DNA from: Acidobacteriota bacterium
Lineage (GTDB): Bacteria; Acidobacteriota; Blastocatellia; UBA7656
Reading direction: 5' to 3'
Assembly (NCBI GenBank): GCA_038040445.1
Contig: JBBPIG010000009.1
Location: forward strand, 104,214-168,213
DNA: 64,000 nt
Below, piece after piece: positions 26,701-34,821 of this stretch. The notes below the pieces were generated by a model. It saw nothing but the letters and a program-made list of their open reading frames with translations, did no database searches and was not told the DNA's origin. The position numbers were made by a program, and so were the translations under genes. Within the stretch, counting starts at the first letter, position 1. Every line of letters begins with the position of its first letter.

Positions 26701-27530
26701 AGGATCAGGTTCCTGGCATACACTGCGACGAAGGCCCAGACGTCTGCTGACAAGAGGCCAAGTTTCGGGGTTATGAAATTGCTGTAGCTGCGAAGATAGC
26801 GAACGGGCTCCGGGTCGGGCTCAATCTTTGAGTCCTTTGGATTGTGCTTTAGTTCTTCGGTGACTCCCGCGAGTCCATCGGGATGGCGATGTGTCCACGC
26901 CGAAAGCCAGCTTCCGATGTAGCCGCCGCCCGAGACTGTTGATAAGTAGGTGAACTGATTGAGCATGTTATGGCGCGCAAGTCCTTGAATAATTCCAAGG
27001 GCAAAGCTGCCACTGCGCATGCCTCCGCCGGAAAGGCAAAGCGCGGCAGGCTCTTTCTTGTGGATGAGGCCGATTATGCTGCTAAGACGGATCTCGTGAA
27101 TCCGTCTTATCCAGCCGGGATAGGCGTCTTCGAGAAGCAAACGATTAAAGTGCAGGAGGTCATCGCCTTCAAAGACGATGCCGCTTCCGTCTTCCAGACC
27201 CAGCTTGACGAACTCTTGCGTCTCTTCCCTCAATGAAACCTGCGCGAATGCTTTTTCGGAGTAGAGCCCTTGATCCTCGAGCAACTTGTTCAGTGTGGGA
27301 ATCACCTGGTCCTGTTTGAAGTTCTTGAATGCCTCTCTCGTTTTGATATGCTCAGCTAGAGGCTCATCGGCGCCTGCCAGTCTGGATGCCAGGGACCTTA
27401 TGCCGGCGCCCTTGAAGTGGGCTTCGCTGAAAATCCATTCAGGTTTCGCCTCGATCTGGCTGTGCAGGTTGATATATTCTTCTTCCAACACCTGGCAGAG
27501 TTGAAGGGGAAGCCTGGGAATGTTCGACAT
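23742..27530 (-). CDS. Giant patatin-like phospholipase with central membrane segments
   Basis: A 1262-residue protein. The patatin catalytic parts are split: the oxyanion loop CLSGGGMRSGSFALG (about 165-179) and nucleophile Ser200 (STVSGGGYIG) lie near the N-terminus, while the catalytic Asp1067 (LLSDGGHFENLGLYE) lies near the C-terminus. Between them, about residues 265-740, are roughly ten hydrophobic membrane segments. Patatins release fatty acids from membrane lipids. The insertion would hold the active site at the membrane face. No N-terminal signal peptide is present. It follows the membrane alpha/beta hydrolase gene by 27 bases. A decayed tail of a second copy lies at 20950-21215. Confidence 0.88.
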   Translation of the reverse strand: MSNIPRLPLQLCQVLEEEYINLHSQIEAKPEWIFSEAHFKGAGIRSLASRLAGADEPLAEHIKTREAFKNFKQDQVIPTLNKLLEDQGLYSEKAFAQVSLREETQEFVKLGLEDGSGIVFEGDDLLHFNRLLLEDAYPGWIRRIHEIRLSSIIGLIHKKEPAALCLSGGGMRSGSFALGIIQGLARHNMLNQFTYLSTVSGGGYIGSWLSAWTHRHPDGLAGVTEELKHNPKDSKIEPDPEPVRYLRSYSNFITPKLGLLSADVWAFVAVYARNLILNWLVLVPLLVSVFAIPRLGVAAVQEQAAGWMKWGCFALGSLSTAWAIAYVSMNRPSASDSLKARGGVLQRRTDQQSFLMLCLVPLILSAMLLSAFWAWFRHFQDSQEHLENQITSAFAGYLPNWALYSWFVFMLYGLAIHLVGWAIYAIWFRKFRRSDIATVFVTGPVGGWLLWLMATKVLPNPVPSPKEDATHPDPITGLFVCFALPLFMATFFLAATFFVGISSRKGWGGQGTGKRGMRPSPWISSRFALEDEDREWLARFAGWLLIVIMVWSIASPLVIFGPLAIHRLPEIIASVGGISALFSILAGRSANTPATKENAAKGGVYSLVMHNALSLAALVFLLFLTASLSFLTCLIIKWLFTKAPIIDISKWGLVDRVTSMDSASIIDQLKPAIFNDDSEPAGRASLMKNIYYAPWWIVAGLSLFFLGFGLLMSKMINLNKFSLHAAYRDRLIRAFLGASRNNIERKPNAFTGFDPSDNVQMHELRVGLLRPNSFRGREAGLTKFVLRLQADRVGNDPPSEFLRSRLSIETVDMLDSYQSPKVPSPSLQVNLIEDLNRILESAEFFADAAFAKSDMAERTQSLFQQLPLAEQNEAAARAIENLPQSRKNEHIKEAVGQLLRGDYLILFNRLLLDQFFAEEIEPLHYPPPPYRLMHVVNTALNLVSGDKLAWQQRRAESFSISPLHCGSLYGGYRRSREYGGRDGVSLGTAAAISGAAVNSNMGYYSTSPLVTLVLTLFNARLGWWLGNAGPAGQGYYHLAYPKSAVYPIIAEAFGWTDDKNNYVLLSDGGHFENLGLYEMVLRRSKVIVVVDGSRDAKGEFADLGNAVRKIRIDLGIPIEFGRVPIHTRDEEVKEGQGRYCAVGLIRYSCVDKVEGKEAGDGFLFYIKPAFYGNEPRDIFNYAKTNTDFPHESTADQWFDEPQFESHRMLGSYIMDKICGDDDDPLTIKQLLGKAYDHSKGKEKPLQPLIDWLSAQDSPGDSA

Positions 27531-27557
27531 AGTGACGTTCCTATAGCAACTGGGTTT

Positions 27558-29498
27558 TCAGGCCGCTTGAGGCTTGGCGGCATCTCTCATCTCGCGCCGT
27601 GTTTTGTTACCGGTCATCTCTCGCAGACGTTCCATTGCCTGCGAGTTTTGTATGTAGATGTGCCAAACGAAAACCAGGTCAAACATCAACGCCGCGAGCC
27701 ACCAGAGATAGAGAAAGCCCGCGAGTGCTAAGACCACCGGCCACATTGGGCCTTCCGCTCCACCCGCCGCTATGCGGTAGATAACCATTCCTAGTACCGC
27801 AAGAAACCCTGGCAGCAACAGCGTGTATAAACCTAGCTTGGGAAGGAAGTGGTTAAGCCAATAGACAATGATCACAATCGCGATGGCGAGTGCGAGTAAT
27901 GGATCCATTCCAAGCCAATAGAAGATCAGCCGCGGGAAGTCGGAGAAGCGGTGTGCCGGCTCCTGAAAAGGAATTAGAAAATAGTAGATAGCCGCGAAAA
28001 CAGCGAACCCGAACGCTCCCACCGGAAGTCCGAACTTCAAGTTAGTCAGTCGAGGTATTCTCGCCACAAGCGTCACGCCGGCCAGCAGACTGCCAAGTCC
28101 AACAACGTTTCTGAAGATGGTCCCGGATGACTCGGCCTGAGGTTGGGGAACGGCCGACCCTATCGCCTTGTAGAGAACATAGACCGCCGCGAACAGGATC
28201 GCTGCAACCACCAAATATGGGACTGTCTTGGTGGTCAGACGGCGCCCTGGTGCGTTGCTGGGCGGGTCGGGGAACTCCCTCAGCTTTTTGGTCCTGGTCC
28301 CTGCTTTCTCTCCGACTACGTTCTGGAAGAAGTAGCCAAAAAGCGCTTCATCGCCCCAATAGTCAACATGGGCCTTTCCAGGAAACCAATAACGGTAGAA
28401 CCCCTTGTCATGAGCTTCGCCGTCGAAGTTGAAGGCCCCATCGAGTTTAGTCTTCTGCTTCAACCACTCTCGCGTTGTCTCTAATTCGAACCCGACAGGG
28501 TCTCCATAGTCGTAGAAATTGCGCCACTCAATACGAGGATCGGGGGGGTAAGGCTTGGGACTGTCTTTCTCGAAGTCTTGCCATAGTTCCGGCCACAGGA
28601 TCAGATGCTTATCGATGGGCGAACCGATAGTCAAGAACCCGCGAACCTTGGTGATCCAATCCCAAGTAGCGGGCGCCTCGTGGTGTCTGCACATTGCTCT
28701 AAGAAGGCCCATGAATGCCACGACGGTACCCTCGCTGTGCGAGACGATATGGATATCGGCGTTAGGGTAGTGTTCTCTAACCCGCTTCATCACTTTGCAG
28801 AACTGTGACAATATCCCTTCCCGGAAATTCTCATACTCGGTCACTATCTGAACGTCGGCCAGGTAGTCTACAAGTATTTTTCTAAGGTCAAATTTGAAGA
28901 CACCACCCTTCTCTGCCAGCGAGCACACCCTTTCAAGCACGGCCAGGGTATCAAGCATTTCCTGAAGAACGTTTTTAACCTTCTCATACTCTTTTTCACT
29001 CAGACCCTTGTTGCCGGCAGCGCAACGGAAGTGAAGGCGATCGACTATCGTTCGGGCCCACTTTTTCGACTCTTCAATAGTATGTCCTTCCTTGACTGGC
29101 GCTCGCGGGATATCGGCCCAGTACACTTCTGCAAAGCCTATGTGTCTAATCCCCTCGGGGTAGTCGTCACTTTCAAACAGGAAGGCGCCGGTTCCGCCAA
29201 CGCGCTTCGCATGAAAGCTTCCCAGGGGAATGGCTGTAGGCAATTCGAAAAAGCTGCAGAAACGATGCGCTACGGTCTGGATTGTCTCGTAGTTGAACTG
29301 ATCGCCGATACCGTGAACCGCTACGATCACCTTCTTGATTGCGGGGTTTGGCGCCTCGGAATCACCGAAGCCGCTTTTATTTTCCAGCGCTTCGAGTACT
29401 GCTGCGATCACTTGCTTGACATCGTAGTTTGACGGCTCCGAATCACGGGAGCCGCTTTTATTTGCCATCGCTTCGAGTTTGTCGTTTTGACCAGTCAT
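27558..29498 (-). CDS. Membrane-anchored alpha/beta hydrolase (lipase-like)
   Basis: A 646-residue protein. The N-terminal 420 residues form an alpha/beta-hydrolase-like domain: IVAVHGIGDQ (HG at 62-63) for the oxyanion region and Ser255 in IVSHSEGTVVAF as nucleophile elbow. About six membrane segments follow between residues 440 and 640, ending in a basic tail. The plan suggests a lipase or esterase held on the inner membrane. The ATG at 29498 is fixed by GGAGG 7 bases upstream; the frame is open to 29699 but overlaps the GH25 gene. An 81-base in-frame tandem duplication encodes two copies of a 27-residue segment at the N-terminus. Confidence 0.75.
   Translation of the reverse strand: MTGQNDKLEAMANKSGSRDSEPSNYDVKQVIAAVLEALENKSGFGDSEAPNPAIKKVIVAVHGIGDQFNYETIQTVAHRFCSFFELPTAIPLGSFHAKRVGGTGAFLFESDDYPEGIRHIGFAEVYWADIPRAPVKEGHTIEESKKWARTIVDRLHFRCAAGNKGLSEKEYEKVKNVLQEMLDTLAVLERVCSLAEKGGVFKFDLRKILVDYLADVQIVTEYENFREGILSQFCKVMKRVREHYPNADIHIVSHSEGTVVAFMGLLRAMCRHHEAPATWDWITKVRGFLTIGSPIDKHLILWPELWQDFEKDSPKPYPPDPRIEWRNFYDYGDPVGFELETTREWLKQKTKLDGAFNFDGEAHDKGFYRYWFPGKAHVDYWGDEALFGYFFQNVVGEKAGTRTKKLREFPDPPSNAPGRRLTTKTVPYLVVAAILFAAVYVLYKAIGSAVPQPQAESSGTIFRNVVGLGSLLAGVTLVARIPRLTNLKFGLPVGAFGFAVFAAIYYFLIPFQEPAHRFSDFPRLIFYWLGMDPLLALAIAIVIIVYWLNHFLPKLGLYTLLLPGFLAVLGMVIYRIAAGGAEGPMWPVVLALAGFLYLWWLAALMFDLVFVWHIYIQNSQAMERLREMTGNKTRREMRDAAKPQAA
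29324..29477. repeat. 81-base in-frame tandem duplication
   Basis: Blocks 29324-29396 and 29405-29477 are similar over 73 bases at a period of 81 bases, equal to 27 codons. They encode NKSGSRDSEPSNYDVKQVIA and NKSGFGDSEAPNPAIKKVIV, the second running into the first strand of the hydrolase domain. The copies have diverged somewhat, so the duplication is not brand new. Confidence 0.75.
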
Positions 29499-29569
29499 TC
29501 CTAACCTCCACGAGGGATGTTTCAACAAGCATTGGCTAATTACGGTTGCTCCGCCGAAGCACGCCTCAG

Positions 29570-30202
29570 TCAAAAATCCGCAGGGCCCCACAGTTTCTTC
29601 AAAGCGTCGATGTCGCCGTTGAACTGGTCCCTGTCGCATGGCCCTATTCCGGGAACCGTGTGTGGCTGCGGGCCCAGGTTTCCGTCGGTGTATTGCCACA
29701 AAGTCCAGGTCGGCCAGTTAGGCGGGACTACGGCGGTTGGCCCGTATTGAGCTAGCCAGAAGAAGCACTGCGCGAGAATTGGATCTTTGGTGTTGCCGAG
29801 TTGCGCTTTGATAAGACTGCCAGAGTAGAGCCCGGAAAACCTTCCGATTTTGGCGTTGACCTCGCTCACGAAGGCTCGCGCATCATCGAGCGACATCGTA
29901 GCGCCCTGAGTATTTGGTTCGTAGTCGAGCACGATCAGAGTGTCTGGTTCGGGATTGACAGTGGCGAGGAAGAAGTCGGCCTGAGCCGCGCCGGCGCCGC
30001 CGACACCAAAGTGGTAAGCCCCCCAGAGCAGTCCGGCGTCCAGCGCCTTCTGGCGATTGGTTGTGTACATCGGGCCCCTATAAGTCAGACCCTGAGTAGC
30101 CTTGTGGATAACTCCGACAATGCCTGCAGCCGCGGCTTGTTGAAAATCCGGATTCGCGTTGTGATGAGATATGTCAATGACAGCGTTTAGCGATTGAGCC
30201 AC
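29570..30202 (-). CDS. GH25 family muramidase (lysozyme), no signal peptide
   Basis: A 210-residue glycoside hydrolase family 25 protein, which cuts the N-acetylmuramic acid-N-acetylglucosamine bond of peptidoglycan. The family marks are Asp10 in AVIDISHHN, the IHKATQG strand, AYHFGVG and the DxE pair Asp93/Glu95 in IVLDYEPN. The C-terminus (TWTLWQYTDG, then CDRDQFNGD) is also typical. The GTG start is supported by GGAGG 7 bases upstream. The protein starts directly with the catalytic domain, with no signal peptide or binding repeats, which is unusual for an enzyme acting outside the cytoplasm unless another route delivers it. Confidence 0.85.
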   Translation of the reverse strand: MAQSLNAVIDISHHNANPDFQQAAAAGIVGVIHKATQGLTYRGPMYTTNRQKALDAGLLWGAYHFGVGGAGAAQADFFLATVNPEPDTLIVLDYEPNTQGATMSLDDARAFVSEVNAKIGRFSGLYSGSLIKAQLGNTKDPILAQCFFWLAQYGPTAVVPPNWPTWTLWQYTDGNLGPQPHTVPGIGPCDRDQFNGDIDALKKLWGPADF

Positions 30203-30304
30203 GGCTTATCCTCCTATTGCCGGACGGCCATCACCGAGTTGCAGACATCGAACCGTGTTTGCCAAACTCCTCATCTCTTCTCGGCGATGGATTAACTCCG
30301 AGAA

Positions 30305-31732
30305 CTATCTGGTTTTTGCTGTATCATCCGCGGTCTCGATGACAAAGCCGAATTGAAAGCTATTGGTGTTTGCGAAGACCGGCGGGAGGCTTCCACGCTT
30401 GTAACTAAGCTTGAACCCTAATCTTCCGGTTGGCGTATCTGACAGGTAGAACTTAAGGTCGGTCTGGAACCAGGGCTTGTGTCCCTTGTCCGTCATAACA
30501 TTCAATTTGGTCATCTCATCGAACTTCACTTCGGACAGGAAGAGGTATCTATCGACACCCCGAATATCTGCCTCAACACGCTTGAAAGGAAAACGGGTCT
30601 CTGGGTCGCTGTAGAAGAACGTCAGCGCGCCGCCGAACTTGGATCGCGCGATGTAGTTTACATCTTGCAGTTCCTGCATTTGTTGCGGACTGCCCGCCTG
30701 CTGCGCATCATTCCCTGTATTCAGGTTCTTTCCGCCCTCCATGCCTCCTAAGAACCGCAGCTTCCAAAAGCCCTTCTTTGAACCCAAAAGGGTTTTGGTG
30801 CGCGAGACTAGCTGGATTGTGGCATCACCTACGAAGTTGGTCACCTCGAGATCCATTGCCTGGCCTTCAAGATTGCTCGCAACGTCCAATAACACGGCGC
30901 CCCACAACTGGGCCTGTCGCTGTTTAGTCAATTCATCGACTTTGATTTTGGCCTCTTCGATTTGCTGAGGTGTGCTGGCGGGGTTTCGGATAATCGCAAG
31001 CTGTTCCCTGGTTTGATCAGCCCCCTTCGCCCCAATTAGAAAACTAGAGCGATAGGTAATACCGCTCTGGAAGTACTTAGGATCGGCATTATCGGCCGTA
31101 GTCTTGTCCAGGTGCATCGCAACGGTCAGGCCTGGCACACCCAGATCATTACTGTTCAAATGTATTTCCGCACCGCCCTGAGCGTCGTTCCCCTCGCCCT
31201 TGGCAGCAAACCCACTCGCAAAAATATTCTTCTCAGTAGAGGTCTTTGGGGTTTGAAGGAGTACTTCATACTGCTTCTCCAATTGCGCGGCAATGTTCTC
31301 GGGATTCAGAATATCGCCTGTACCGCAGACCTGCGCGCTGGTCGCGTGCGGCTTACCGGCAGGATCAAGGAAATTGAGCTTTGTAAAGCAGACCTGAACT
31401 TGAATGTCGGTAGCCGGTATCGCAGGACTGCCAGAGAGGGTGATGCGAAGATTTCTGGGCGTGAACGGATCCCTGCTGACACTGGAAACCGCTGTTATCG
31501 GCGTATTGCTGGGCGCGGATTTAATTTGGACATTCGGAGAATTGAGATCCTCCGGATGTCTCCTATCCAGCCGATCCGAGAATCTGACGTCAATGTATTT
31601 TTGGGCGGGAAAATTCGTGAAGCTTACGTTGGCGATCTTATACTCTTCGGTCGGCGCTTGCGCGTAGGCGGATGAATGAATGAGGCAAAACAAGACCGAG
31701 CACATTACGAGAAAGCGCGAACGATATGGCAT
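30305..31732 (-). CDS. Secreted protein of unknown function, beta-rich C-terminus
   Basis: I do not recognise this 475-residue protein. A signal peptide covers about residues 1-24 (LVMCSVLFCLIHSSAYAQ). The following 110 residues look like a beta-sandwich (NLRITLSGSPAIPATDIQV). The rest is beta-rich with a short helical stretch around 240-270 and ends in a strand-like FQFGFVIETADDTAKTR, compatible with an outer-membrane or surface protein. Its own C-terminal portion exists again as a fragment at 20632-20793. It is the second gene of the island, downstream of the 100-residue protein. Confidence 0.75.
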   Translation of the reverse strand: MPYRSRFLVMCSVLFCLIHSSAYAQAPTEEYKIANVSFTNFPAQKYIDVRFSDRLDRRHPEDLNSPNVQIKSAPSNTPITAVSSVSRDPFTPRNLRITLSGSPAIPATDIQVQVCFTKLNFLDPAGKPHATSAQVCGTGDILNPENIAAQLEKQYEVLLQTPKTSTEKNIFASGFAAKGEGNDAQGGAEIHLNSNDLGVPGLTVAMHLDKTTADNADPKYFQSGITYRSSFLIGAKGADQTREQLAIIRNPASTPQQIEEAKIKVDELTKQRQAQLWGAVLLDVASNLEGQAMDLEVTNFVGDATIQLVSRTKTLLGSKKGFWKLRFLGGMEGGKNLNTGNDAQQAGSPQQMQELQDVNYIARSKFGGALTFFYSDPETRFPFKRVEADIRGVDRYLFLSEVKFDEMTKLNVMTDKGHKPWFQTDLKFYLSDTPTGRLGFKLSYKRGSLPPVFANTNSFQFGFVIETADDTAKTR

Positions 31733-31928
31733 CGTTATCTCCTTTTGAGAAGTCTCCCGGGCACAAGCTGTTTGATCGGCCCGTTACTGCAAGATCGATT
31801 CTGCCGGTTTGGTGACGATAGCCCTGCGAGGCGAGCATGCGTGCCTATTGGCAAAAGCGAGTACCTAAGACCTGTCTTCTCCTCGCATCTGGGTTCGCCC
31901 GCCGAGCTAATCGAAATACCTCAGCCCT

Positions 31929-32231
31929 TCATTTCACCGAGTTATTGAGCAACGCCAGCCTGACAAACTCTGCGACCTGTTCGATCACCTGATTGGAGTT
32001 CTCGGGAATTCTATTTATGTCGGACTCAATCTCATTCAACAGTTTCACCAATTCCGCCTTGAATACGGCCATCTGGTCATCATCTATCCCGACTCCATTG
32101 TCGTTGAACGTACGGTCAAACAGGTCATCGGGATCCACTGTGACTGGATCCGTTTGTGTATCAACTGTAACCAGATCGCTTGTTCGCGCGATAGCCAGAG
32201 CGACTTCAAGCCTTCCGTCTTCGATTGCCAT
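31929..32231 (-). CDS. Small acidic protein, first gene of the hydrolase island
   Basis: A 100-residue acidic protein I do not recognise. It contains a Thr/Asp/Val-rich stretch (VTVDTQTDPVTVDPDDLF) followed by two predicted helices (AVFKAELVKLLNEIESDI and QVIEQVAEFVRLALL). No signal peptide. The ATG is supported by AGGAGGAG upstream. It is the first gene after the likely promoter of the island at 32360-32389. Its small size and position would suit an immunity, chaperone or regulatory role, but that is only inference from context. Confidence 0.65.
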   Translation of the reverse strand: MAIEDGRLEVALAIARTSDLVTVDTQTDPVTVDPDDLFDRTFNDNGVGIDDDQMAVFKAELVKLLNEIESDINRIPENSNQVIEQVAEFVRLALLNNSVK

Positions 32232-32668
32232 CAGGTCTCCTCCTGATCCCTTTTACGGCTTCGTTTCAGCTATTAACAACCAGTGTTCCATGGGTGAGAA
32301 CAGAACAGACGAGACCAAGCCCTGTCCTGTTGTTAGAACTACTACAAACTCAGGCGGCGAGTGTAGGTTGTTTTGACTTACATTGTCAACAACTTTCTCG
32401 CGGCTCGTTGAAAGACTCGAACGGACTCCGAACCTCGGGGTTGCGCTCTTAAGTTTTGCCAAAGCGGAGATGAAAAGCCTGGCCGTCTATGTTCTGCGTA
32501 CAGGTCAACCGGAGTCCCCAACTAGAATGGTTCAAGCAACCAAAGTGTTTCAGCCGATCCTGAAAACGATCCACGAGCGTGTAGAGGGAAGGAAAGATCA
32601 AAGGATTCTCGCGGAGAGGATGAGCAGAATCAGAGGAACTCAGCGGAAATCGACATCGGAGAGCCTGG
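32232..32668. other. Intergenic region upstream of the hydrolase island
   Basis: No convincing gene is seen. A plus-strand frame of 102 codons (32383-32691) and a minus-strand frame of 75 codons exist, but both lack a ribosome-binding site and family likeness. The stretch holds the candidate promoter at 32360-32389 reading toward the island and about 125 bases of leader. Confidence 0.5.
32360..32389 (-). promoter_or_regulatory. Candidate sigma-70 promoter of the hydrolase island
   Basis: On the minus strand TTGACA (32389-32384) is followed after 18 bases by TACACT (32365-32360). The -35 box is perfect and the -10 box matches 4 of 6. It reads toward the 100-residue protein at 32231 and the rest of the co-directional island. 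Confidence 0.5.
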
Positions 32669-33046
32669 TCAAACACTCACCTCATAAGTAGCGCGCGTGG
32701 ATGGCGTTTCCCAAACTCGAACCTTGTAGACTCTCACCCGCTCGTCGCTAATCTCCTCGGCGACTTTGTGAAGGATGAAGCCGGCCAGATGCTCGCTGGA
32801 AGGGTTCATCTCAAGGTCAAACGGCTGAAGCCCGTTGAGGTTTTGATGATCGAGATACTTCATCACGCGACGCGTTGCGGCTTTGACCTCCTTGAAGTCA
32901 ACCGGCATGCCAACTTGATCAATGTGCTCGCCGCGTACGTAGACTTCGACCTTCCAGTTATGGCCGTGCATGTTTTCGCACTTGCCACGGTAGCCCCGCA
33001 GCGCATGAGCGGCTGAGAATTCTTATTCGATCATCACTTCGTACAT
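32669..33046 (-). pseudogene. queD copy inactivated by a nonsense codon
   Basis: This frame repeats almost every codon of the intact QueD-like gene at 34822-35196. It begins MYEVMIE and then has TAA where the intact copy has GAA (codon 8), before continuing EFSAAHALRGYRGKCEN. Restart at the internal ATG before HGHNWKVEV would lose the first zinc-binding histidine in SAAHAL, so a working enzyme is unlikely. The ribosome-binding site of the intact copy is also missing here. The two copies are direct repeats flanking the glycosyltransferase gene. Confidence 0.88.
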
Positions 33047-33097
33047 TGACTGAATTAAGGCCTAGATCACAACTTGCAGGTTCACGCGCCACCAAAA

Positions 33098-34738
33098 TTA
33101 GAAGGATTGATTAGTGAGTGATCGAAGCTCTAACGCCAGCTTCCTGGCTATGTTCTTCCAATCATAGCGCCACCTGGCTATTTCTCGCAGCGTAGCCTTG
33201 TGCTTATCCCCGAGCGATAAAGCAGCCGTCGCTTTTGTCGCGATGTCGGCAACGGTTTGATTCTCGTCGGCGTTCAGCTTCATCAACTGCGAATCCTCAA
33301 CGGGCATGCTGTCGGCGATTGAATCAATGCTCGCCGCCATTCCCGCGAAGTATGTGCCTAGCGGGAAGCTGCCCGATGCTAGTGCTTCGAGAAAAACCAG
33401 CGGCCCGGCTTCTGCTACCACCGACGGAAAGATCGCGACATCGCAGCAAGGGAAGAGATAACGAAGCTCGCGATGGGTCAGGTAGCCTGTGAAGATTACT
33501 CTGTCGGCGGACAATCGGCGCGCTTCTTCAAAGTACTTATCAAGCTCTCCGCGCTCATCAAGCTGATCGTAAAAGCGCCGAGCTTCGGTGAAAGGCTTCG
33601 GCGCGGAGCCCTCCAACGCGCTGCCCCACTCGACGATTTTTTCGACAAGCGATAGCTCCCCGTTTCGCAATGCCCAAACGAAAGCTTCTAGTGCTTCGCG
33701 AAGCGGGCCGTGCCCGACCGCGATCAATCTTGCGTTAGGATGTTTGCTCAAAACCAAAGGCAACGCGGCTACAATAGATTGCAATCCCTTGCTGCCTATT
33801 AATCGTCCGACAAACAGGATTATTCTGTCATTAGCCCAATCAACTGTCGCGAGCTTCGCTTCAAGGTCGGAATCGGGCCGCTTCGAGGTGTAATCGCGCG
33901 TCGAGGCGATGGCAGCGTGCAACTCGTCGATACTCATATCGCCGTGAAGGTTTTCAAGCATCTTCCGAGACATTTCCGCCGACTTGCCGCGCGGAAGGCG
34001 GGCTATCAGTTCCAGCATCTCTCTGATGTTTCTCTGGCGCCCCTCGCGTGGAATCGGCTCAAACAAGCTGGTGTCCACGCCGAGGTTTAACCCGGTCATT
34101 TTTGAACCGATGTCCGGCACTGATGCGAACACTTTGCTCACCCGGCCTCGCATCTCGCGGCCCACAACAAAGACGCGCTTTGCAGCCGTGAACGCCGCGA
34201 CTGCGAGGCGAAGGAATCGCTCGTCTTTCTTTATTGCGTACTCTATGTCGCTACCGTGAGGCATTATCGCGAAGGGAATCGAAGTCGCCCGGCTCGCGCG
34301 CTCGACCGCCACAGACATCAGCACTGCATGGTTCACATGCATCGCGGTTATGTTGTGCGCGATTACTATTTTCATCAACGCTTCGGTGTTGCGATCAAGG
34401 TAGTAGTTGATCGCTTCGTCGGGCAGTTCGATCATCGGCACTACTTTTGAGAACTCTTCGTAGTGGTCCCAAACGTAGACCGGCAGCGTGTCTCCTATCT
34501 GCGGCTTGTGCATTATGCACCGGCCACTGTAAGGCACGTCGCGCCGAAACATTGTCTCAACGCTTCCGTCGAGGTGATAGCGGTAGCTTTCCGCTATGAA
34601 GTCGTACAATGGGGGATGCGGCTCCTGGCAGACGAGGTGAACAATCTCGCCTTCGCGGCAGAGTGCCTGAACGATTAGGCGGGTCCACAGATTGCTGCCC
34701 GACCCGTCGAGTAAGTAGCCGTGTATTATGCAGATCAT
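33098..34738 (-). CDS. GT4-type glycosyltransferase
   Basis: A 546-residue glycosyltransferase with the two-domain GT-B plan. The N-terminal acceptor domain begins ICIIHGYLLDGSGSNLW; the C-terminal donor domain contains ILFVGRLIGSKGLQSIV and the family's E-x7-E-like motif region FPSVVAEAGPLVFLEALASG. Members use nucleotide sugars or similar donors to build polysaccharides or glycolipids. About 100 extra residues, partly helical, are inserted in the second domain (RNGELSLVEKIVEW to RGELDKYFEEARRL). It lies between a dead and a live copy of queD on the same strand. Acceptor and donor cannot be told. Confidence 0.82.
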   Translation of the reverse strand: MICIIHGYLLDGSGSNLWTRLIVQALCREGEIVHLVCQEPHPPLYDFIAESYRYHLDGSVETMFRRDVPYSGRCIMHKPQIGDTLPVYVWDHYEEFSKVVPMIELPDEAINYYLDRNTEALMKIVIAHNITAMHVNHAVLMSVAVERASRATSIPFAIMPHGSDIEYAIKKDERFLRLAVAAFTAAKRVFVVGREMRGRVSKVFASVPDIGSKMTGLNLGVDTSLFEPIPREGRQRNIREMLELIARLPRGKSAEMSRKMLENLHGDMSIDELHAAIASTRDYTSKRPDSDLEAKLATVDWANDRIILFVGRLIGSKGLQSIVAALPLVLSKHPNARLIAVGHGPLREALEAFVWALRNGELSLVEKIVEWGSALEGSAPKPFTEARRFYDQLDERGELDKYFEEARRLSADRVIFTGYLTHRELRYLFPCCDVAIFPSVVAEAGPLVFLEALASGSFPLGTYFAGMAASIDSIADSMPVEDSQLMKLNADENQTVADIATKATAALSLGDKHKATLREIARWRYDWKNIARKLALELRSLTNQSF

Positions 34739-34746
34739 CAGCGTTA

Positions 34747-34789
34747 GTCAGTCGTCAGTTTGAAACATACACATCAACTGATGACCGAC
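34747..34789. repeat. GTCAGTCGTCAGTT-type palindromic repeat
   Basis: GTCAGTCGTCAGTT (34747-34760) is nearly the reverse complement of AACTGATGACCGAC (34776-34789). The hairpin fills the gap between the glycosyltransferase gene and queD. It follows the same plan as the other palindromes of the window but uses a different word. Confidence 0.6.
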
Positions 34790-34821
34790 AACAGTTTACT
34801 GACCAAGGAACTGATTCTGGG

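Noticed and set aside
16638-32231. Prophage or phage tail cluster
   Set aside because: No capsid, portal, tail-tube, integrase or holin was recognised; hydrolases alone are not enough.
32383-32691. Plus-strand frame of 102 codons upstream of the hydrolase island
   Set aside because: No ribosome-binding site, overlaps the promoter and the queD pseudogene, and shows no recognisable domain.
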